64,000 bases of DNA from Laspinema palackyanum D2c (GTDB taxonomy: Bacteria; Cyanobacteriota; Cyanobacteriia; Cyanobacteriales; Laspinemataceae), in assembly GCF_025370875.1 (NCBI RefSeq), contig NZ_JAMXFD010000015.1:1-64000 (forward strand). Direction: 5' to 3'. The notes beneath the pieces were generated by a model that searched no databases, was not told where the DNA came from, and saw only the letters and a list, made by a program, of their open reading frames with translations. Shown piece after piece: positions 11,501 to 17,746 of the stretch; position 1 is the stretch's first letter; the number at the start of each line of letters is the position of its first letter. The position numbers and the translations under genes are program-made.

Positions 11501-12891
11501 TGAATTCCGACTCAACGATCGCACGATTGGAAAACCAGTATAGTCCAACTTCAAGTGCTATCTCTCCTCCGGAAGCACAAATCTCCGGCAGCAACACCCC
11601 CCAAACTAGCACGGATTCCAACTCTAATTCTACCGCCATCAGCGCAAAAATTGATCGCATTTTTGAAGAAAATAATCCCGAGGCATCCATCTGGACCATC
11701 GAACAACTCAGAAACCAAGAATTTGGACAATATTTGGGAGTAACCGCTAACTTAGCTCAACAAAGTATCGCACTCAAATACTTTCAAGAAGTCTTGCAAA
11801 CTATTGAGCGGCAAACTGGAAAACAGGCAGCGATTATTTATGCGATCGCTCGCGAATCTCAACTTGAACTGATCTTAGTTCCTCCCGTTGGGAATCCAAT
11901 TCGCTACAGCGTTCCGGAAGCACCCCGAGAAACTCTCTTGGCAGAGGCAAACGAATTTCGGCAATCCCTCACCGATCCGAAACAACGTCATAACACCCGC
12001 TACTTGCGATCGGCGCAACAACTCCATGACTGGTTGATTGCACCGATGGAACAAGACTTACAAAAACTAGGAATTTCCACCTTAATGTTTTCCCTGGACC
12101 CTGGATTGCGAAGCATTCCCCTTGCCGCCTTGCATGATGGTGAAAAATTCCTAATTGAAACCTACAGTTACAGTTTAATCCCCAGCTTTAGTTTAACGAA
12201 CCACATCTATAAACCCCTAGAAAATGTCGAAGTATTGGCTATGGGAGCATCCGAATTTTCCCATCATAAAGCATTACCTGGCGTTCCCTTAGAATTAGAG
12301 GCGATCGCCTCCGAAAGTTGGCCGGGTAAATCCTTCCTCAATCAACAGTTTACCCGAGAAAATCTCCTCACTCAACAAGAATCGGAAGCTTTTAGTATCA
12401 TTCATCTGGCTACCCATGCCGAATTTCTTCCCGGCAACGCCTCCAATTCTTACATTCAGTTGTGGGATAATCAGCTCTATCTGGATGAAATTCCCAGCTT
12501 AAACTGGGATAACCCGCAAGTTGAACTTGTAGTATTAAGTGCCTGCCGTACCGCATTAGGAGATGAAGAAGCCGAGTTAGGATTTGGCGGATTAGCAGTC
12601 CAATCCGGGGTGAAAACTGCCGTAGCATCCTTATGGTATGTCAGCGATGAAGGCACCTTAGGATTAATGAGAGATTTTTATCACCATCTGCGGACTTCTC
12701 CCCTAAAAGCCGAAGCATTAAGGCAAGCACAAATAAACATGATTCATAACACTATCCGCATTGAAAATGGTCAATTACTCAATGCATCGGGAACTCTGCA
12801 GCTTCCTCCAGAATTATCCCATTTGAGTAACTTCAACCTATCCCATCCTTATTATTGGTCAGGATTTACGGCGATCGGCAGTCCTTGGTAA
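2515..12891 (+). CDS. Giant secreted filamentous-haemagglutinin-type protein with C-terminal CHAT protease domain
   Basis: I chose the ATG at 2515 because it begins a clear signal peptide (MNKMWVLFVAMLSVPG, cleavage probably near CLAQA); a TTG 18 bases upstream is also open. The product is about 3458 aa. Residues ~25-150 form a haemagglutination/TPS domain with the typical FLMNPAGILFG motif. A very long beta-helix-like body of Gly/Thr/Asn/Ile repeats follows, including eleven almost identical 39-aa units. A Pro/Glu/Thr-rich linker lies near residues 2775-2860. The last ~380 residues are a CHAT caspase-like domain with the expected catalytic dyad: His in HLATHAEF (~3301) and Cys in LSACRTA (~3344). 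TPS domains are normally exported by an FhaC/TpsB-type pore, but none is in the window. I infer a large surface or secreted protein carrying a peptidase. Substrate and role are unknown. Confidence 0.85.
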   Translation: MNKMWVLFVAMLSVPGVETGKCLAQAITPAGDGTGTLVTPEGNRFEIMGGQRSPDGVNLFHSFEHFNLDAGQIANFQSLPEIQNILGRITGGNASYINGLIQITGGPSNLFLMNPAGILFGSNAQLNLPGDLTVTTATGIGFGNHWFNATGDNNWANLVGTPSQFAFNLAEPAAIANLGHLNLADGQHLSLIGGTVLNAGTLESRGGQITIAAVPGESVVRISQPNHLLSLEIAATPPEGGQTPNFSSEITPMSLPELLTGGNVSHANQVEVQGDGSIALSGSKINHSVELGDAIASGTLEVSGEMGGEVTILGERIAVMDATINANGTSGGGDIRIGGEFQGGGTIPNARRTFVNSFSAISADSLVQGDGGRIIVWGDETTRFYGNITAQGGLQGGNGGFAEVSGKQYLDFAGTVNLSSPMGNLGTLLLDPINIEVVVGPNNPGELAANDHFADPGANNTINNGTIAAATADVFLQASNDITFNAPINIATPGVGLVADAGNNIRVNQNITTNGGPVSFFADGNLKIVNATIATNGGDFIGSGTGTTGVSRVGVDLFNSAILAGGGNIQLTGIGGTDPTNNYGVQLLNGSRLQTTDTGTINIAGSGGLGLDGGHTGLWMDASTIEHTGSGEIILQGTGGDSTGTGIATFSNNGIRIASNSVVSSTSGDILLTGKGGNGDYGNHRALTVTNGTRIQTGGTGTITFSAIGGNSTSDGGNFGLLISGVNTQVSAVDGNINLNGIGGDSGGVLGSNRGISIQDNAIIQTTGIGDIDITGTGGFGNTYNEGIYLFNSATIQAMGTGSITLNGTGGSGSSNNFGILASGTEPIVRTGDGNILLRGTGASTGILNVGMLSSNVMIETTGTGEITLIGEGTGGGDGLNLGNSTVTANGGGTVRLQGDEINLTGTTAIAGTGILQVEPFSTTIPITVGGEITWNTAQLNLETTDIAAIKNGFDRVFIGSPTGSNAITLQGDATFNSSVTIQAPGAGGSIAYTGGTLSGANQSAIALVADGNVAASNITTPGGTIEITSNTGNITTVAGTTLNTSTTTGDGGAITLSAPNGNIAVSNLTTATTDSASTSQAGPITLTSGTGSITLNGNINTSATAGSGSAIAFAGDVTLTQPTTTLTSSGTAGGGEITFNQTLNGTNPGTESLILNAGSGNISILGPVGNLTPLAAFTLNSTGTTLLNSPISVQTLTTDAGGTTQLNHNITTTGAIAFGDAVNLGLYAVTLTSGGNPITFGSTLDGTLPLNLDAGLGDITFVGAVGSQTELGAMTVNSTGTTLFSSSVNSASLITYAGGVTQINGNVTTTDVLGQVYGNALSIIGDIILTGDGIEFQQAVSGTGSLTLAPYTLTQAITVGGTTASGVGTLDLTAGEIGLLQPGFTKLTIGGSNTSGLISLIGNLELNIPLTLQALGSGGAINTTGGTLTGNAAAAIALQADGTIQTGNILNSSGTVTLTSNTGNIDTSVGTLDTSSPTASGGAITLNAPTGMITLGGINSSTTAADSTTTAGTVILNAVSGGITLYDDINSSATDGSGLDIMFTGDVTLAQSVLLNASGTTASGNILFNQRLNSTTGSESLTAVAGSGNVTFSGAVGDINPLADLTVSSTGMTQFGGTVNAQTLTTNAGGTTTVGGNITTTGGQSYGNPVSILGNITFTGDEIDFYNPVSGTGDLILQPFTPSLAIALGGGFDPGTTTLDLTVTDLGWLQNGFNSLTIGRANSSGPIALSGNVTVADPLTVRSPLNPGSITTTGFTLSGTDNATLTLQSSGNITTGPISTSGNAITLNSTTGAIDTTGGTLNTTAATQGGPVTLTAAQTLSTGDILTYSTTTGNGGPISLNTPSAIATGSLDASAVSGTGGTILLNGSTLTFGNITTTNNTINLNAPVTLATDATIQITGNGGAIAFASTLDGSRNLTLNAGNGPITFQGAIGSLNPLQNLTVITTGTTAIANQITVNNTLDFTAATGGTQLTTDVAITANTGNILLQNSSISGANRQLTLSAPTGTISLDAIGSNGNELGALTIESAAILNLFGNIYTNGGIDFTQANTINLPGSGIILETDSDNGSLTTTGVSVNGPGFLTVNAGTGNVEFGTLGNSTPLAGITVNAATVNAPSAITVGTGGMTINASGAIATGSPITATGIVNFTANTDITTQAITGTDITLTSNNGAIAISDGMSASGAVAVNADKDINTQAITGTDITLTSNNGAIATSSPITATGAVNFTANTDINTQAITGTGITLTSNTGAIATGSPITATGIVNFTANTDITTQAITGTDITLTSNTGAIAISDGMSASGAVAVNADKDINTQAITGTDITLTSNNGAIATSSPITATGAVNFTANTDINTQAITGTGITLTSNTGAIATGSPITATGIVNFTANTDITTQAITGTDITLTSNNGAIAIDDGVSASGAVAVNADKDINTQAITGTGITLTSNNGAIATSSPITATGAVNFTANTDINTQAITGTDITLTSNTGAIAIGDGVSASGAVAVNADKDINTQAITGTGITLTSNNGAIATGSSITATGAVNFTANTDINTQAITGTDITLTSNTGAIATQGPITSAGTVNFTAPNDVTTQDIRARNINITSTNGNLNLGNLNTASTTAAGGYIFLTSNTGAIATGHLTSSGATDGGEIFVNASTQITAGEINSSGTSGVGGNVTLDPSGDIQVTWINSEGATQGGFVDITTGRFFRATGSFTNRQGNSASISSLGGNGGPVTIRHGGNGITPFIVGDGTNNGTAAQITTGSSAIASGSFLYTFTQGNIGIISVPEPPPPVETPVPSEEVPAPVETPLTPTPAPVQTPRGIVVPVNPILPEELPPQTAQPEEGLPINVPTAPRVPQERAPIAQLSTEQPGSSPQEQAQPPVSRTQEQGQPRDFEPQSPESMTIALLEDATGISLSPLIPIVSLETRSPMDLSIESTTESTTESAIVNFPEDYRKNPLSPLENPGFYSREQILSLEPSLDPQFSLTYHELGRERMDAEYDSLNSDSTIARLENQYSPTSSAISPPEAQISGSNTPQTSTDSNSNSTAISAKIDRIFEENNPEASIWTIEQLRNQEFGQYLGVTANLAQQSIALKYFQEVLQTIERQTGKQAAIIYAIARESQLELILVPPVGNPIRYSVPEAPRETLLAEANEFRQSLTDPKQRHNTRYLRSAQQLHDWLIAPMEQDLQKLGISTLMFSLDPGLRSIPLAALHDGEKFLIETYSYSLIPSFSLTNHIYKPLENVEVLAMGASEFSHHKALPGVPLELEAIASESWPGKSFLNQQFTRENLLTQQESEAFSIIHLATHAEFLPGNASNSYIQLWDNQLYLDEIPSLNWDNPQVELVVLSACRTALGDEEAELGFGGLAVQSGVKTAVASLWYVSDEGTLGLMRDFYHHLRTSPLKAEALRQAQINMIHNTIRIENGQLLNASGTLQLPPELSHLSNFNLSHPYYWSGFTAIGSPW
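8908..10194 (+). repeat. Eleven tandem 117-bp coding repeats, with 351-bp higher-order order
   Basis: Eleven consecutive 39-codon units start at GGT 8908 and run to 10194 with no change of length; a diverged twelfth begins at 10195. Each unit starts GAIA and ends near ITLTSNN or ITLTSNT. Three unit types alternate: A (TGSPITATGIV), B (ISDGMSASGAV) and C (TSSPITATGAV). The order is A-B-C-A-B-C-A-B-C-B-C, so there is a 351-bp super-repeat. Each unit carries one HIP1 octamer at the same place, in the codons for A-I-A. Confidence 0.97.
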
Positions 12892-13265
12892 GAAACCCCT
12901 GAATGAGTCGGGTTAATTTTCACAATTATCAGAAACCGTTTAGTGAGTTTAAACCTTTTTAGAAAAACCAACCTTTTTAGAGCTAATTTTAAGTTGGGTA
13001 AGTCACTTTTTTAATTCCCACTCCGGGTTAATTAAAAATCTTTTAGTTTGAGACTTTTTGGACTTAAGTACAAGGCTAATAGTAGGGTTTATTCTAGAAA
13101 ATATTCGCGGGTTGGAAAGGGTAAAATCTGGTTATGCTTAAATTGGGATCGAACCGAAATTTACACAGGATGGGCAGGGGTTAAACGTTGGCAGCCTAAC
13201 AAAATCAAGTCTTCTTTAATACCAAATCCGGTTGTAAAAAACCTATTTTACTCTTGTAGTTAAAA

Positions 13266-13308
13266 GTAGGCCCTTCGACTCCCCCTTCGACTCCGTCGAA
13301 GGGCCTAC
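13266..13308 (+). terminator. Long hairpin after the giant gene
   Basis: GTAGGCCCTTCGAC (13266-13279) pairs perfectly with GTCGAAGGGCCTAC (13295-13308), followed by TCGTTTTT. It lies between the convergent giant gene and the GDSL hydrolase gene and may stop transcription. The rest of 12892-13492 holds no credible gene, only this element and the next palindrome. Confidence 0.55.
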
Positions 13309-13396
13309 TCGTTTTTAAAGATCTATCACAACCGAATTCCGTATAAGACGAATAAAAGTTTTATTCAGTGGGGTTTTTAGTCAGTTGAAAACCGAC

Positions 13397-13425
13397 GTAG
13401 TGGCGAGAACGCGAAGCGCCACTAC
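13397..13425. repeat. Dispersed palindrome with GTAGT/ACTAC ends
   Basis: GTAGTGGCG (13397-13405) pairs with CGCCACTAC (13417-13425). The end sequence GTAGT...ACTAC recurs in other palindromes of this window (20790-20937, 42785-42842, 46252-46317), although the stems differ. Confidence 0.6.
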
Positions 13426-13492
13426 AGGCCGCCAATTGTTTTAACTCCCGCCGGTGTTGAACTTCGCCCAGGGGGTTTGCTGAAAAAGAGTA

Positions 13493-14452
13493 TTATTTCC
13501 CCACAGTTTGGGGAATCAAAATCGTTCGGCTGCCCAACTTTTCATCAAACCCCAGATTGTTTTTCAAGGCAATTAAATCCCAGTATTCAAACGTATCAAA
13601 TCCCAAGGTTTTCTGGGACAATTGCGGTAATGTGTCTTCCGGTTGAACTTGATAGGAAACCCAGGTATAGGTTTTGCCATCTAGGGTAAAACTGGGAGAC
13701 CTTTCCAACCACTGCTGATATCGGTTATCTCGATTGAGGTCTAGGCGAGATGCCATCTGATGCAGGGCTTTTTGCCAGAGTTGATATCCCGCTTGGCTCA
13801 AATGGATTCCGTCCGTGGTTAACTCGCGCCGTAACATATCTTCGTCGTTGGTAAAGCCGGAATTGAGGTCAAAATAGATTGCGCCTTCGGATTTGGATAT
13901 TGCCGCGAGTTCGAGATTAATTTTACGAATTCTGGTATTAGGAAGTGCCGCCAGTCGGGTGGGTAAAATCGATTGCACCACCACTTTAGCTGGGGGGTGA
14001 ATCAGTTGCAGTTCCCGGACTGTATAATAAATATTATCTGCTATACTGGCATCCGGTCTACCCTGACGCAAATCGTTAATGCCTGCTAGGATATAAATGG
14101 TATGAGGTTTGGTCTCGGAAAATGTCCACAATCGCTTTAAAATTCCGCTGGTATTATCCCCGGAAATTCCTTGATTGAGCCACAGTCTTCCCTGCGGCAT
14201 GAGTTCGGGGGGAAACCACATTGAAATCGAATCCCCTAATAAAACCGACAACCGATTAGAACCCTGTCCCTTGGTAAGTGCTTGCGCTTCCCAAGCTAAG
14301 AGATTGGTCCAATCCTGATAGGTGGGTTGGCCGATCGCCTGTTCCCATACTGATTTAAAGCTATCCGGTGGGAGGAGGGTATAAGTCCTACCCACTTTTA
14401 ACCCTTCTACTCGTTGTAAATACATTTGAATTCCAGAAGCCGGTCGATTCAT
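13493..14452 (-). CDS. SGNH/GDSL-family hydrolase with LysM-like C-terminus
   Basis: The protein (319 aa) has the blocks of SGNH/GDSL esterases. Block I is LGDSIS (nucleophile Ser). Block II is the Gly in GISGDN. Block III is AGINDLRQG, with Asn. Block V is TDGIHLSQAGY, with the Asp-x-x-His pair. It should hydrolyse an ester of a lipid or carbohydrate; the substrate is not predictable. After about residue 265 there is a LysM-like stretch (VQPEDTLPQLSQKTLG ... LIALKNNLGF ... TILIP), suggesting binding to peptidoglycan or another glycan. I see no clear signal peptide at the annotated start. It is transcribed towards the giant gene and does not share an operon with its neighbours. Confidence 0.8.
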   Translation of the reverse strand: MNRPASGIQMYLQRVEGLKVGRTYTLLPPDSFKSVWEQAIGQPTYQDWTNLLAWEAQALTKGQGSNRLSVLLGDSISMWFPPELMPQGRLWLNQGISGDNTSGILKRLWTFSETKPHTIYILAGINDLRQGRPDASIADNIYYTVRELQLIHPPAKVVVQSILPTRLAALPNTRIRKINLELAAISKSEGAIYFDLNSGFTNDEDMLRRELTTDGIHLSQAGYQLWQKALHQMASRLDLNRDNRYQQWLERSPSFTLDGKTYTWVSYQVQPEDTLPQLSQKTLGFDTFEYWDLIALKNNLGFDEKLGSRTILIPQTVGK

Positions 14453-14655
14453 GAGTAAGCCCTCACTATGCCTGGAATTCTAAGATAAGGGAGTGAATTG
14501 GGATTGAGTTGAGGCAGTGGACATTTTCTCAAGCGGCTGTTTTTGGGGCGATCGCCAAGAGGGAACCCCACCCTAACCCTCCCCAAGACACAGGGGAGGG
14601 GACCGGAGATGCTGTTAATTGTAAAAAACCTGTTGTTGTAAGTCTGAAACTCACC

Positions 14656-15198
14656 CTATTTTTTCAGTTTATATGCCTGTCGCAATTCGACTAATGCCGT
14701 CTGGGATAGTCCAGATTTCAGCGCACGAATCAACAATCCCCAAGCCTGCAACTGTTCTAATCGCTGGGATTTTTGGAGTTGAATCTGATAAAATTGTGTC
14801 CAAAACTCCGGTGCATAATGACTCCGCCACCCTTTGCGCCAGCGTTGATGCCACCGCGCCAAATCCGGCAGGGTCGGAGATGCCACTCCCAAAATTGGCG
14901 GAAAGTCGGCATAACTCACAAACCGACTCACGCCTTTGCCATGCACATAGACAACGTAACGCATACAATCAATCCGATAGATATCGGCTTCTGAGATGCC
15001 AAACATTAGGGCCACTGTCTCTTCTGTGACAAACCGCGCCAGGGGATGCAGGATGTCCGAGGTGTGGTTAATTTTAGATTCGCGGATAACTGGCGAAGAG
15101 GGCTGGTAGTTTGATATCATGATGGATAACCTAAATAGAGGGTCCCCTCGATAGATGGTCCCTAACTTGGATTGATAATTACTGTCTGAGATAGACAC
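14656..15198 (-). CDS. Conserved hypothetical protein
   Basis: A 180-aa protein, basic and rich in Trp and aromatic residues in its C-terminal half (RWHQRWRKGWRSHYAPEFW). I do not recognise a named domain. The ATG at 15120 (MISNYQPSSP) is an alternative start that removes 26 weakly compositional residues. No signal peptide or membrane segment is evident. It stands alone between the GDSL hydrolase gene and the XRE pair. The codon pattern and length make a real gene likely, but its function is unknown. Confidence 0.55.
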   Translation of the reverse strand: MSISDSNYQSKLGTIYRGDPLFRLSIMISNYQPSSPVIRESKINHTSDILHPLARFVTEETVALMFGISEADIYRIDCMRYVVYVHGKGVSRFVSYADFPPILGVASPTLPDLARWHQRWRKGWRSHYAPEFWTQFYQIQLQKSQRLEQLQAWGLLIRALKSGLSQTALVELRQAYKLKK

Positions 15199-15290
15199 TT
15201 GATTGTCTTTTAGGTTGACTGGGTTGGATAGTTACGGGGTTTAAAAGCCAATGGCTTGAACCTGGTTCTACTGTCCAGTCTGGTTTTAGA

Positions 15291-15334
15291 AGCGATCGCC
15301 TGTTAGTTTTCCAGACCTGGAGGCGATCGCTTTT
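15291..15334 (+). promoter_or_regulatory. HIP1-bounded terminator-like hairpin, copy 1
   Basis: AGCGATCGCCT (15291-15301) pairs with AGGCGATCGCT (15321-15331), followed by TTTT: an 11-bp stem plus T-run, which is intrinsic-terminator geometry. The 43-bp segment from 15292 is nearly identical (two differences) to 15687-15729. Each copy lies upstream of one of the two paralogous XRE genes, so an attenuator or a boundary between units is possible. Confidence 0.55.
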
Positions 15335-15387
15335 ATTTCTGCATTGATTTATTAAAAGATATCCTCTTATCGTTTGTCAAGTAAATT

Positions 15388-15600
15388 GTGGGTTTAGTTA
15401 GATTAAGGATTCGCGAGTTTGCGAATGAGAAGGGATGGAACCTCAAAGAAGTGTCGGACCGTTCGGGTTTGGTGTACAGTACGGTGCGGCATTATGCCCG
15501 ATCGCCAGGACTAGCGCTGGTAGATTTTACTGCAATTCACAAGCTGGCTCGGACTTTTGATGTTCTGATAGAAGACTTGGTGGAAATTGTGGAAGAATAG
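15388..15600 (+). CDS. Small XRE/Cro-C1-type HTH regulator, copy 1 (GTG start)
   Basis: This 70-aa protein is almost entirely a helix-turn-helix domain of the Cro/C1 type: RLRIREFANEKGWNLKEVSD, then RSGLVYSTVRHYAR as the helix-turn-recognition-helix region, and an acidic C-terminus ending LIEDLVEIVEE. The start is GTG, because an in-frame TAA sits six bases upstream and no ATG is available. The palindrome-like TTTGTCAAGTA lies five bases before the start. A second, very similar gene follows 386 bases downstream. No toxin-like partner is visible. It is probably a DNA-binding regulator; its targets are unknown and autoregulation is likely but unproved. Confidence 0.75.
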   Translation: MGLVRLRIREFANEKGWNLKEVSDRSGLVYSTVRHYARSPGLALVDFTAIHKLARTFDVLIEDLVEIVEE

Positions 15601-15686
15601 GAAACCGGCAGGGTCTCCCTTTCGGGTTCTTGACGCCGAGGCAGTGAATCCTCCATTCAGACTCTCATCTAACCCAGGGGTGACGG

Positions 15687-15729
15687 GCGATCGCCTGTTA
15701 ATTTTCCAGACCTGGGGGCGATCGCTTTT
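15687..15729 (+). promoter_or_regulatory. HIP1-bounded terminator-like hairpin, copy 2
   Basis: GCGATCGCC (15687-15695) pairs with GGCGATCGC (15717-15725), followed by TTTTT. It is the duplicate of 15292-15334, with two base differences in 43. It may terminate transcription of the first XRE gene and also insulate the second. Confidence 0.55.
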
Positions 15730-15773
15730 TCAGATAAAGCTATATTAAGATGCAAACGCATCACTTGTCAAGT

Positions 15774-15986
15774 ATGGGATTAGTCAGACTGAGAATTCGG
15801 GAATTAGCGGAGGAGAAGGGCTGGACCCTCAAAGAAGTCGCCGATCGCTCCGGTATTGTGTACAGCACAATCAGAAGCTATGCAAGGCGTCCGGCGATCG
15901 CCACCGTTGATTTTACCGCCCTCCACAAATTAGCCCGAACCTTCGATGTTCTGATAGAAGACTTGGTGGAAATTATCGAAGAATAG
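15774..15986 (+). CDS. Small XRE/Cro-C1-type HTH regulator, copy 2
   Basis: A paralogue of the preceding gene: 70 aa from the ATG at 15774, aligning end to end (MGLVRLRIRELAEEKGWTLK; LIEDLVEIIEE). An ATG at 15750 would add eight residues, but 15774 matches the fixed start of the first copy. The perfect odd palindrome ACTTG-T-CAAGT (15763-15773) ends at the base before this ATG, and a related TTTGTCAAGTA lies before the first copy. That is the expected place for an operator bound by its own product. The third base often differs between copies while the protein is kept, so both appear to be under selection. Confidence 0.75.
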   Translation: MGLVRLRIRELAEEKGWTLKEVADRSGIVYSTIRSYARRPAIATVDFTALHKLARTFDVLIEDLVEIIEE

Positions 15987-16492
15987 GAAACGGGTTCCGG
16001 TGTTCGCCGCCTCTGAGAATAGCCGCGATCGGTTGACAGGATCAGGATTCGCCAAGGGTGGGACTTTACCTGACCCGGATGGAACAGGTGCAATCATGGC
16101 ACTAAACGCCGATTTGTGCTGTTTTATCTCGCAAATGTATGGAATCAGCAGGCAGAGGCTGCCCTTGTTGAAAAATAGATGGGATGACTTCTAGCTCTAC
16201 TGAGGCAGATCGCTTAATATATTGGTTTAACTCAGAAAAATACCCGGGGTTCAGGGTTCGGGAATTCTGGGGGGGTTGGGGATTCTGGGGATACCGATCA
16301 GAAGGTACGGATCCCTGAATGTAACTGGCATTACATTGGAACTGGAGGGAATTCTCCCATCGAGAGCCAAGTCAGTCTAGGCAAAAGGATCTAGACGATC
16401 TCCAGCCACCCCTCGGACCTCATCAATGCCGGTTGATCTCTGAGTCATGTTAAACAGGAAACTCCCTTAACAATCCAACTCAATAAATCGCC
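15987..16492. other. Spacer between the XRE pair and the HisKA gene
   Basis: About 500 bases. A 64-codon open frame at 16000-16194 has no family resemblance. The segment near 16245-16300 is G-rich and repetitive (GGGGTTCAGGGTTCGGG). I see no RNA gene. Confidence 0.4.
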
Positions 16493-16774
16493 ATGCCTAC
16501 TATTCAATCTGGGACTACTCAAGTGGAGCATCAAGAAAACCTAGTTGCACTCAAGTCATACTTTATGACCCTGATTTCCCACGAACTGAGAACTCCCTTA
16601 ACCACGATCTTATTATCCGCTGATTTACTTGAATGTTATAGCACGAGCTGGTCTGATGAGAAAAAACTCAAGCACGTTCAGCAAATCCAAACTGCTGCTA
16701 TGGAAATCACGAAGCTGATTGAGAGTGAACATTTTACAGAAACGCTCCAAAAAGTAGCTAGTGAAATTCACTAA
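16493..16774 (+). CDS. Orphan histidine-kinase dimerisation (HisKA) domain protein
   Basis: This 93-aa protein contains an H-box, SHELRTPLTTILLSADLLE (phospho-acceptor His near residue 30), and a following helix, which together form a HisKA dimerisation/phosphotransfer domain. No sensor segment precedes it and no HATPase_c (N, G boxes) follows; the frame stops cleanly at 16774 and downstream DNA shows no kinase remnant. It could be phosphorylated in trans, compete for dimerisation with a full kinase, or be the remnant of a truncated kinase gene. No response regulator is adjacent. Confidence 0.65.
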   Translation: MPTIQSGTTQVEHQENLVALKSYFMTLISHELRTPLTTILLSADLLECYSTSWSDEKKLKHVQQIQTAAMEITKLIESEHFTETLQKVASEIH

Positions 16775-16978
16775 CTCTTTTAATAATTTTCAAGCCTCTT
16801 CTACTCCCTTTCGTTGTAGGGAAGTTGACCGCCTTCGTTGAAAACCGCTGCTCTATAAATCCCCAGGAAACGGGGAGAACCTGAAGCGATCGCCCCGATG
16901 ATGCCTGTCCCGCCCAGGACTTGACTCCTGGTCACCCGCATGATTAGGGCGCTCACGACGGTGAAGCGGCGATCGCAC

Positions 16979-17000
16979 AAAAAAACCCCCAAATGGGGGC
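16979..17000 (-). terminator. Intrinsic terminator of the ctaCDE operon
   Basis: On the - strand, CCCCC-ATTT-GGGGG is followed by seven T. It begins about 34 bases after the ctaE stop codon, so it fits as the operon terminator. Confidence 0.8.
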
Positions 17001-17033
17001 AAATCTCATCAACCAGGAGGGATAACATCCCGA

Positions 17034-17657
17034 TTAGAACAAATACAGAATTGTAAACAACACAATCCAGACCACATCAACAAAGTGCCAGTATAATTCT
17101 GCTGCTTCTGGTCCAAAGTGACTTTCACTAGAATAATGACCCGCCTTCAGGGATTTCCATAAGACTGCCAAAATTAACAGCAACCCAAAGGTAACGTGCA
17201 ATCCGTGAAAGCCAGTTAGCACATAAAACGTGCTGGTAAAGATATTATCCGCCAGACCAAAGCCGGTATGAAAATATTCATACAACTGGCCCACGAGGAA
17301 CACCGCCCCCATGAGTGCCGTTAGCCCGAACCAAAATCTCAGACCCTTGACATCATTTTTCTTAATCGCCGCATTGCCGCGATTCATCACAAAACTGCTG
17401 GAAATCAGGATAATCGTATTCACCCCGGGCAGCAACAGTTCCATTTCTGGCGTGCCTTCCGGCGGCCAGTCCGGGGTCACCGAGCGAAAAGTGAGATAAG
17501 CGGCGAACAATCCCAAAAAGATCATCGACTCCGCAACCAGAAACATGATGATGCCAAAAATTCGATGATCCGGATGGTCTCCATGATGACCCCCGTGGGT
17601 TCCCGCCCCATGTTCAGCTTGTATAGCCGCGTTGCTGGTATCAATTGTCCCTTGCAT
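17034..17657 (-). CDS. ctaE: Cytochrome c oxidase subunit III
   Basis: The 207-aa membrane protein matches subunit III of aa3-type haem-copper oxidases: about five hydrophobic helices, the conserved GLFAAYLTFR region, the TGFHGLHVTFGLL segment and a C-terminal ELYWHFVDVVWIVLF. This short five-helix form is usual in bacteria. It stabilises the subunit I core in respiratory (in cyanobacteria, often thylakoid) membranes. The N-terminus is His-rich (GTHGGHHGDHPDH). It is the last gene of ctaC-ctaD-ctaE, 89 bases after ctaD, and is followed by a strong terminator. Confidence 0.95.
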   Translation of the reverse strand: MQGTIDTSNAAIQAEHGAGTHGGHHGDHPDHRIFGIIMFLVAESMIFLGLFAAYLTFRSVTPDWPPEGTPEMELLLPGVNTIILISSSFVMNRGNAAIKKNDVKGLRFWFGLTALMGAVFLVGQLYEYFHTGFGLADNIFTSTFYVLTGFHGLHVTFGLLLILAVLWKSLKAGHYSSESHFGPEAAELYWHFVDVVWIVLFTILYLF

Positions 17658-17746
17658 AAGCGATCGCCTGTTGTAGAGTTTACGAATTGAGTCTGGGATG
17701 ATTGGGGTCGGGGTTGACCCGACCCCAAAAAACGCAGTTGCGCGGT

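Noticed and set aside
14509-14694. Short + frame including AACCCTCCCCAAGACACAGG
   Set aside because: The text is a dispersed GC-rich spacer sequence common in cyanobacteria, and the frame runs into the convergent hypothetical gene.
16801-17028. A 75-codon frame after ctaE
   Set aside because: It runs across the ctaE terminator and has no recognisable domain.
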